Positions 19,175 to 25,772 of a DNA stretch of 25,772 bases are shown here, one piece after another. Numbering within the stretch: the first letter of the stretch is position 1; every line of letters begins with the position of its first letter. The notes beneath the pieces were generated by a model. The model saw nothing but the letters and a program-made list of their open reading frames with translations, ran no database searches and was not told the DNA's origin. Source of the DNA: Bondarzewia mesenterica (Eukaryota > Basidiomycota > Agaricomycetes > Russulales > Bondarzewiaceae); assembly GCA_004802705.1 (NCBI GenBank), contig SGPL01000474.1:1-25772 (forward strand), given 5' to 3'. The translations under genes and the position numbers were made by a program.

Positions 19175-19550
19175 AACGAGCGCTTCGAGCCTATAAGAAT
19201 CCCGGGATGAGGGTAAGAGGGTTCGTCGAAAAGGTGAGCGGGAAAAGGGTGTAAAAACGTTATATACTTAGCCAATATCAACCGGCGAGCGATAAGAAAC
19301 CTCAAAAACATAAAATGCGAAGACATTTTCATCTGTCTGAATTGCGCTAAATGATCGCGGATGGCGCCATGGGAGAAAGAAGGCGTAGCGCCAATTGATC
19401 ACATGAGACTAGACGATAGTAACCTTTAAAGAACACAAGTCAGATTGAAAATTGAAGCAAGTCTGGATAGAATTTGGAAAGTATTGAGTGAAGTATCCGG
19501 TACTTGAAACAAGGCGATACTCTGTGTCCTTTAATTCTGTTATTTCTCCA
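19175..19550. other. Intergenic region between MFS start and CCT7 end
   Basis: This should hold the MFS promoter and the CCT7 3' UTR. I see no gene, tRNA-like element or clear binding-site cluster. Confidence 0.45.
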
Positions 19551-21517
19551 CTATCGCCGTGGCACTCCTCCCCGGCCACGTCCTCTTAATGCTCGAGCGG
19601 CAGTTCCAGGGGGCGCTTTGGGACCGGCGTTAGGCTGCAGTACGAGTATGTTCACATGAGCACCTTTACGAGATCGACATACAAAGCTGATTACTCACAG
19701 CTTCACTTTGGGGATTTCTGACAGTCTCGTCCACGCTGACAACAAGACAGGCTGCTTCAACAGCACTACTGATGGCGTTAACCTTTATAAGGCTTGGCTC
19801 CCAAACGAATGCCTCCATGTTGTCCCGAACGCCCTCAGGACCGTCCACGTCAACACCATACCATCTCTCGCCATTGGCATGCTTCATGCGAAGCTTATTC
19901 AGGATATCCGTGGAATCGAGACCAGCGTTGTCACAGATTTGCCGAGGGATAATCTCGAGAGCCTTGGCGAAGGCGATCTCCACGAGTTGTAGCTTTCCTG
20001 GGATTGAGAGGGCATGTTTGCGAATATATGCAGAAAGCTCCATCTATAGAGGAAGAATGAGATGGAACGCAACTTATAAAAGCGAAGGCAAACATACCTC
20101 GATGGCTCCGCCCCCAGCCACAACTTCACCATTCCTCACAGCCCGCTTGACGACCATGATAGCATCGTGGAGGCTACGCTCCACCTCCTCGATGAACTGC
20201 TCGGCGCCGCCACGGAGTAGCAACGTGCAAGTCTTCGCTTTGGGACAATCTTCGAAGACGTTGTACCGCTCGCCACCGATCTGCCTCTCCTCAAACTTGC
20301 CACATGTACCCAGATGCTCCCGAGACATGTCTGAAGTTGTCGACTGAATCGATCCACCCACAGCCTGTACGACCCGGCGCAAATCGCCAGCAGGCACACG
20401 ACCAGCGCAGAAAATGTCCCGGTCTGCAAACCACTGTGTTGCGAGATCACCGATGGGCAGCTTGCTGAGAACAACCTTTGCACCCGTCTTCTCGATTTCC
20501 TCCAGCTTGCGGTAGATGATCTCCCACTCGGCATCCACAATTGCCTGATAGTCAGAAACAGCATCCACCCGGACCTCCGCATTGTCCTTTTCTGCCTTGA
20601 GTTCAAGCTCCACGTTCAACGAGAGGATCAATGGGTCTGTAAAAGATTTCGGCTGTTGCTCTGCACCAGCGTAGGTAAATGTCTTTTTGAATGCGACGCC
20701 ACGAACGAGCAGGGAATCTTGCATGCCGCCTCCAGGAATCTTCTTCACGCCGATCAGTGACTCGTCCAAATCGTCCTGGTCGAGTGAAAGCACAGCGTCC
20801 ACGACCATTTTGGAAAAGAAGGGCTTCTCAGAGTGGATGAGCTTGGATGACATGGATGTGGAAGCACACTTCAACAGAAGCGAACGGAATTTTCTAAAGC
20901 AAGGATGTCGAGTTATTCAATGTAGAAGGATAACGAAGCACACTCACTCGGGATCCGATTTATCTATAATTATCTGGATCTCTTTGATACGGTTTATCGC
21001 CTAACAGAAATAATGGCATGAACGCGACGAGTGCTGGGAACAATTTGATAAACGCACCAACTGGGAAGCCTGTCGGAGTCCTTTCATTATAATATGTGGG
21101 CTGACATCTTCTTCGATATAACCCCGGATTTCCTTCAACAGCTGCGCGGCCAGCAAAACAACGCTTGTCGTGCCGTCTCCAACCTCAGCATCCTGAGCAC
21201 GCGCAATGTCCACTAGGGTTCTTGCCGCCGGATGGACGATCTCGAGGAGCTTCAGAATTGTCGCACCATCGTTGGTAATTTGCGCCTCTCCCCTTTCGTT
21301 GACGATCAATTTGTCCATGCCTCTAGGACCGAGTGTGCTGGAGAGGGTCTCGGCGATGGCGAGACATGCTGATATATTGGACAAGAGCTGCCCCTTTCCT
21401 TGCGACGTATCTGTGCCCTCCTTCAAGAGGACAACAGTGGGTTGCTGCAGCCACAAAAGTCAGTATGATCAAGCAATCATTCATGAGAATAACCACCATT
21501 GGCAAAGCGCGCTGCAT
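19551..21517 (-). CDS. CCT7: T-complex chaperonin subunit eta
   Basis: Six minus-strand exons, 21517-21497, 21444-21058, 21000-20948, 20893-20098, 20043-19699 and 19634-19551, join in phase to 561 residues, close to the usual 550. The N-terminus [20 protein letters not shown] is restored by the first splice. Group II chaperonin motifs follow: [12 protein letters not shown], the ATP-site [35 protein letters not shown], and [16 protein letters not shown] across the fourth junction. The tail [14 protein letters not shown] is Gly/Arg-rich, as in other CCT7 proteins. CCT7 is one of eight subunits of the cytosolic TRiC/CCT double ring that folds actin, tubulin and other proteins with ATP. Subunit eta rather than another is called from the [17 protein letters not shown] start and the [19 protein letters not shown] segment. 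It is divergent from RAD5, with 230 bp between the starts. Confidence 0.95.
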
Positions 21518-21632
21518 CTTGAGTTAAGTCGGTGTGAATGCAAGTCTATGCAAGTCGAATCGAAAATGAGGCTGCTACAGATCTCGGCGCTTACCGTCCA
21601 GTTGTTTATCCCTATTTGTCTTGACGCGCTCG

Positions 21633-21638
21633 ACGCGT
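21633..21638 (+). promoter_or_regulatory. MluI cell-cycle box (MCB) 1
   Basis: ACGCGT sits inside the palindrome GACGCGTC, about 110 bp before the RAD5 start and 116 bp before the CCT7 start. It is the core site of the G1/S factor MBF (Mbp1-Swi6) in ascomycete yeasts. Confidence 0.5.
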
Positions 21639-21656
21639 CCGACTTCGATGGACTCG

Positions 21657-21662
21657 ACGCGT
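21657..21662 (+). promoter_or_regulatory. MluI cell-cycle box (MCB) 2
   Basis: A second ACGCGT inside GACGCGTC, 24 bp after the first, each preceded by CTC. A related ACGCGC lies at 21624-21629. The repeated arrangement makes a chance match less likely. Confidence 0.5.
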
Positions 21663-21747
21663 CGGTCACCGCTACTCACTTCGCTCAGCTTCACACGCAT
21701 TCTAGACAATTCCCCCTCTCTGTCTGCACAAAATAAGGTCGCATACG

Positions 21748-24700
21748 ATGTCTCATAATTCTCTGTTTTTTGCAGGCTCTGATGACGAGGCTGACACGAA
21801 TGCCGACCATGGTGAGGAGTTAATGGTGGCCGAGTCTGACGTCGAGATGCTTGCAGAGCAGCAAGCACCGGCGCCTGCTATACAGCCCACATCTAAAATG
21901 CCGCTCTTCTTCGCTGGCAGTGATGATGAGGATGAGATGCCTCAAACGCGTTACAAGACACCCAAGCCCGCGCCTTTGCTTGACGATGAAGCTATTGACC
22001 TTAGCGATGAGATCGAGTTGCCTCCTTTCGAACCATCTCCACGAGCTTCTAGTATCTCTAGCGCATCATCCCACTTTCCTGCACAGTCTTCATCGCCTGC
22101 GCCTTCTGTGCACGAAGATAACCCTCCCCCATCGAAGAAGCGTCGCCTGTCACCCACACCAGCTCAGAACGACAAACCGGCATTCCGCGCTGCATACATC
22201 GGTTCATTCATCGTTGGAAATGCTTGGAGTACCGTCAAGGGCAACGGCTATGTGAAGCCTGGCGACGAGATCCGTGTTGAGCTCGACGACATGGATGAGG
22301 GCNCTTCGAGAAGCAAAACAGGATTTAACGGAAAAAGTANACAGACGAAGGGGAAAAAGAAACAAATGTCCATCGATGTTATGTTTAAGACAGCTCAGCA
22401 AGATAAGCNTTCTAAAAAGAAAGCCAGTACTATCGTTCGTCTCACCAACCAGCGCGGTTTCGGTATGTTNTCTCGCGTCTGTCTCATTACCAGNGACTCA
22501 TCTTNTCCCAGAGTTCGGCCGCCTCCCCCAGGACGTTGCAGTATGGGTATCTAGACTNCTGGAACTTGGTACGTNANCGNTTTCTTGACTAGGCCANNCC
22601 CATTAANTTCTATCAGGAATCATCGACTTCCGAGGAAGCTCGATGGTCGAGTGCCCTCANGTGTTACACTCTGGAGCGGACCTCATTATTTCCTTGTCGG
22701 TTTACATCAAGGCCTCTGCTTTCAAGAAGCTTGAGACATCCTCCGCCGAAGCTCCCGTGTTGATGTTCAATCAAGGNCAGGANACATCTGACGAGCAAAC
22801 TCTTCGCGAGCGNAAGGGTTCCCTGCTGCGCTTATTTGACGCAGTGGACTTGAAACCCGTGCGCAATAGCGACGCATCCAAATTTGGCCAACGTGCCGAA
22901 CNTAAACTGGACGATACGGATATTAAGCAACTGACACAGGGCCCGAGGATATCTAGCAAGTCTAAATCGGGTGTCAGGACTGAGATTGTCGGAGATGGCG
23001 AGGAGGTCGAAGTAGAGGGGGATGCTGAAGACTTGTCTAACAATGAGTTAAACGTTATATATAAACGGTGAGCTAAGTGCGGTCAACTGTCCTATCTCGT
23101 GTAACTCATGTCTTCGTGCAGCGCGCAAAAGAATGACCGAGCTATGGCTGAGAAGGAACCTNCCGACAGCTTCGAGCTTACGTTGCGACCATATCAGAAG
23201 CAAGCCCTCTAGTGAGCAAATACCTCATGAATATAAAGCATATGCACTGATGAACTCCAGCTGGATGCATTCCCTTGAAATGGGTCTCATGTCTGCGCGA
23301 GAAGCGGCTTCCATGCATCCTCTTTGGACTGAGTGAGTTGGAATCTACCATCGCTCTCTTTCCATTCATTTTCCGGCTCCAGATATCAATTTCCAGCTGA
23401 ACCTGTCGATGGAATCATCGACCTTTCTGAAGACGGGCGGCCTTTCTACTTNAATCCNTATTCGGGAGAATTGAGCCTTGAATTCCCCAAAACAGANCGN
23501 AAATGCAGGGGNGGCATTCTCGCGTACGTTGACTTCCTGTCTTGTTTCGATTTCGCGACTTATGTTAGGTGGCAATCACCATGTGGNTTGCAGAGACGGT
23601 ACTGTTCAGGTATTTTATTTNCANCCNAACANAATATTGATATCTNGTTNCTTCTTNATCGGATATCNGACTCTGCAGAAAGTANGCATATNTTGACTGN
23701 GTCATTGCTATTCATACTCACGCAAAACNNTAGTGGGCATGGGTAAAACCATCATGATGNCTTCACTCATCCATACGAACCGCGGCCCCGATACAACGCC
23801 TACCCAAGCNGNTCCGCAGCNTCCCAAACGACGCCAANTNNGNNTGGACAANGCCTTCCGCATCTCNAAGGCNNCACCTAAANCCCNCAAGGGTCCCTGT
23901 GCTACGCTGATNGTCGCNCCGACATCNCTTCTGACACAATGGTCAGAGGAGCTACAACGNTGTAGTAAGCCCGGCACGGTCAAGACTCTCGTGTGGCACG
24001 GCCAGAATCGCCTGGACATCGATGCTGCCATTGAAGATGAGAGNGAGGACNTGGTGAANGTCGTGATTACTTCGTACGGTGTGCTGGCCTCCGAACATGC
24101 GAAGGTTGAGAAGTCCGGGAGCCAGGCTTCNCCGATCTATCGAGGTGCGTCGAAACATNCACACATTATTCGAGGGAGATCGTCTGATCATCTTGTTCAG
24201 GAGAGTGGTTGCGCGTTGTGCTCGATGAAGCGCATCATTGTAAATCACGGCTGAGCAAGACGGCCAAGGCTGTCTACGCGCTCCATGCGCGACGTCGCTG
24301 GGCCGTCACCGGAACGCCAATCGTCAATCGACTNGAGGACCTGTTCTCGCTCTTGTATGGAAATTTTACTGGCTTCTCTCATCGCCACTGATTTTGTCGC
24401 TTAGGAAATTCCTCGATTTTCCACCATGGTCCGACTATGCATTCTTCCGCTCGTTCGTCTGCTCTCGAACTGTCATCTTCTATCTGGTCACTCAACTGTC
24501 GAACAGATTCATCACGCTGCCGTTCCTGGCGCACGATCCAAAGGCCATCGAAATCGTCCAAGTTATCCTCGAAAGCGTGTTGTTGCGCCGCGAGAAGAAC
24601 ATGACGGACAGCGACGGTAAGCGCATTGTAGAGTTGCCCGCAAAGGAGGTACGGTGCATCGAATCCACGCACTTTTTTTTATTGCTCGTGAATGGTGACG

Positions 24701-25772
24701 CTGACAAAGAGGGTCGTGTTAGGTGACGGTTGAAACGCTGCTGTTCTCGACGGCGGAACGGATGATTTATGACTCGATATACAACGACGCGAAGAAGAAC
24801 TTCGAGCACCTGAAGGCTAGAGGTCTCGTCAGCAAGAATTATACCCACATTTTGGCCATGCTGATGCGGTAACATCGAGCGTTCCGTTCTTCTTCAGCGC
24901 CGCAGAGACTGATCGCGTGTTTCCAGGCTTCGTCGCGCCGTGCTGCATCCCAGCCTGGTTATTTCTGCGGAAAACGAAAAGAAGGACTCTCCCAGGGGGG
25001 ATGGCACTGTTGATGTTGAGTCCTTAGTCAGGCGATTCTCGCAGGGCAACGCGGGAGGAGAAGGAAGCAGTGCTAACGGTGGCGGCGCGAACGGGACTGC
25101 TTATGCAGAGAGCGTGCTCGCAAATCTGAGTAATGGGGGTGACGAGCTGAATACGCAAGAATGCCCGATTTGCATGGACGTCATGGAAGCACCCATGATG
25201 TTCCCTGAGTGCATGCATCCTTGGTACGTCGATGCTCTGACGGGAGCGAAATGTGTTGACAAAACGTGATGTGCACAGCTGCAAAGACTGTGCGACTGGC
25301 TTCCTCGAGTCTTGTTCGGCAAGAAACGAAGACGGCCGATGTCCGACGTGCAATCGCGGTCCCGTAAAGGTCATTCGTGTGTTCAAATTCCAAGAATGTG
25401 TGTGTGCTCAACGAAAGTTTGTCGCTTGCAGGAAAACAAGCTCCTTGAAATCGTCCGGCCACGAAGGTGCAACCCCGTCGAGGGTTCTTCGTCATTGCCA
25501 AGCTCCCAGGAGGGTACGGAGGTCGTCCTCAGACGGAACAACTTCCGCTCCTCGACCAAGCTCGACGCGCTCGTCAAAAACCTCCGTAAGTTCTCTCCCC
25601 CNTCCTCCCACCACACAGGCTGACAAAACCCGCCCACCCTCGAAAAAGGCCGCTTGCAAGACCAAGACCCGTGTTTCCGCGCGGTCGTCTTCTCGCAGTT
25701 CACCTCGTTCCTCGACCTCGTCCAGGCGGTGCTCGAGCGCGAGCACCTCGCGTGGTTCCGGTTCGATGGCTC
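21748..25772 (+). CDS. RAD5: RAD5/HLTF-type DNA repair ATPase and ubiquitin ligase (3' end outside window)
   Basis: Exons called: 21748-22462, 22512-22568, 22617-23067, 23122-23211, 23261-23332, 23383-23523, a gap, 23734-24144, 24201-24354, 24405-24452, 24507-24648, 24723-24868, 24927-25223, 25279-25369, 25432-25585 and 25649 onward. Domains in order: acidic Ser-rich start with two LFFAGSDDE repeats, a possible nuclear signal ([10 protein letters not shown]), HIRAN ([20 protein letters not shown]), SNF2 ATPase with [11 protein letters not shown], motif I GMGKT, DEAH-type [22 protein letters not shown], then a RING finger ([25 protein letters not shown]) and the start of helicase C ([15 protein letters not shown]). 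Rad5 polyubiquitinates PCNA in error-free damage tolerance and remodels stalled forks. The segment between GGILA (23523) and GMGKT is unresolved because the sequence there is full of Ns. Confidence 0.92.
22303..24334. other. Cluster of isolated ambiguous bases (N)
   Basis: No N occurs before 22303. Dozens of single Ns follow to 24334, densest in introns and at 23620-23900, then only one more at 25602. Exons still join in phase across them. By my hand tally about 24 of about 39 coding Ns are at third codon positions, which suggests masked allelic differences. Confidence 0.75.

Overview
The window is nuclear DNA of a filamentous fungus, almost certainly a basidiomycete of the mushroom and bracket-fungus type (Agaricomycetes). 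The signs are dense, short GT-AG introns (mostly 47-75 nt, up to ten or more per gene), small intergenic gaps, CT-rich leaders before start codons, and fungal families such as cerato-platanin, an allantoate-permease-type MFS carrier and Bot1p. No open reading frame spans a whole conserved gene, except perhaps the cerato-platanin domain. The gene models below were therefore built by hand, joining exons where splice sites, codon phase and family motifs agreed.

Layout, left to right. 1-1215: probable promoter and a possible 5' UTR intron. 1216-4310 (+): F-box/leucine-rich-repeat protein ending in a CaaX box. 5190-6548 (-): C1D/Lrp1-type nuclear exosome cofactor, divergent from a GSKIP-domain protein (6691-7076, +). 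7588-8145 (+): splicing factor SF3B5, 87 residues in six exons, the first being only the ATG. 8840-11204 (+): SAM-dependent methyltransferase of unknown substrate. 11857-12541 (-): secreted cerato-platanin with a Thr/Pro-rich linker and an apparent frame break near the start. 13424-14837 (-): FAM86/Efm3-type eEF2 lysine methyltransferase, divergent from a Bot1p-type mitochondrial small-subunit protein (15048-16626, +). 16907-19174 (-): MFS anion:cation symporter in eleven exons with a one-base homopolymer frameshift. 19551-21517 (-): chaperonin subunit CCT-eta, divergent from RAD5 (21748 to the window end, +; HIRAN, SNF2 ATPase, RING, incomplete at the 3' end).

Functionally this is mostly housekeeping: RNA processing, splicing, translation-factor methylation, the mitoribosome, protein folding and DNA-damage tolerance. 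One secreted protein and one transporter are the accessory genes. Neighbours do not form a pathway. The only coupling visible is three head-to-head pairs sharing short promoters (C1D/GSKIP, EFM3/Bot1, CCT7/RAD5). The last pair's promoter carries two MluI cell-cycle-box motifs.

I found no new defence system, CRISPR array, mobile element or biosynthetic cluster. The points most worth a second look are the ATG-only exon of SF3B5, the CaaX-tailed F-box protein, the Thr-rich cerato-platanin, and the cluster of isolated Ns over RAD5. Those Ns fall mainly at third codon positions and look like collapsed alleles rather than random sequencing failure.
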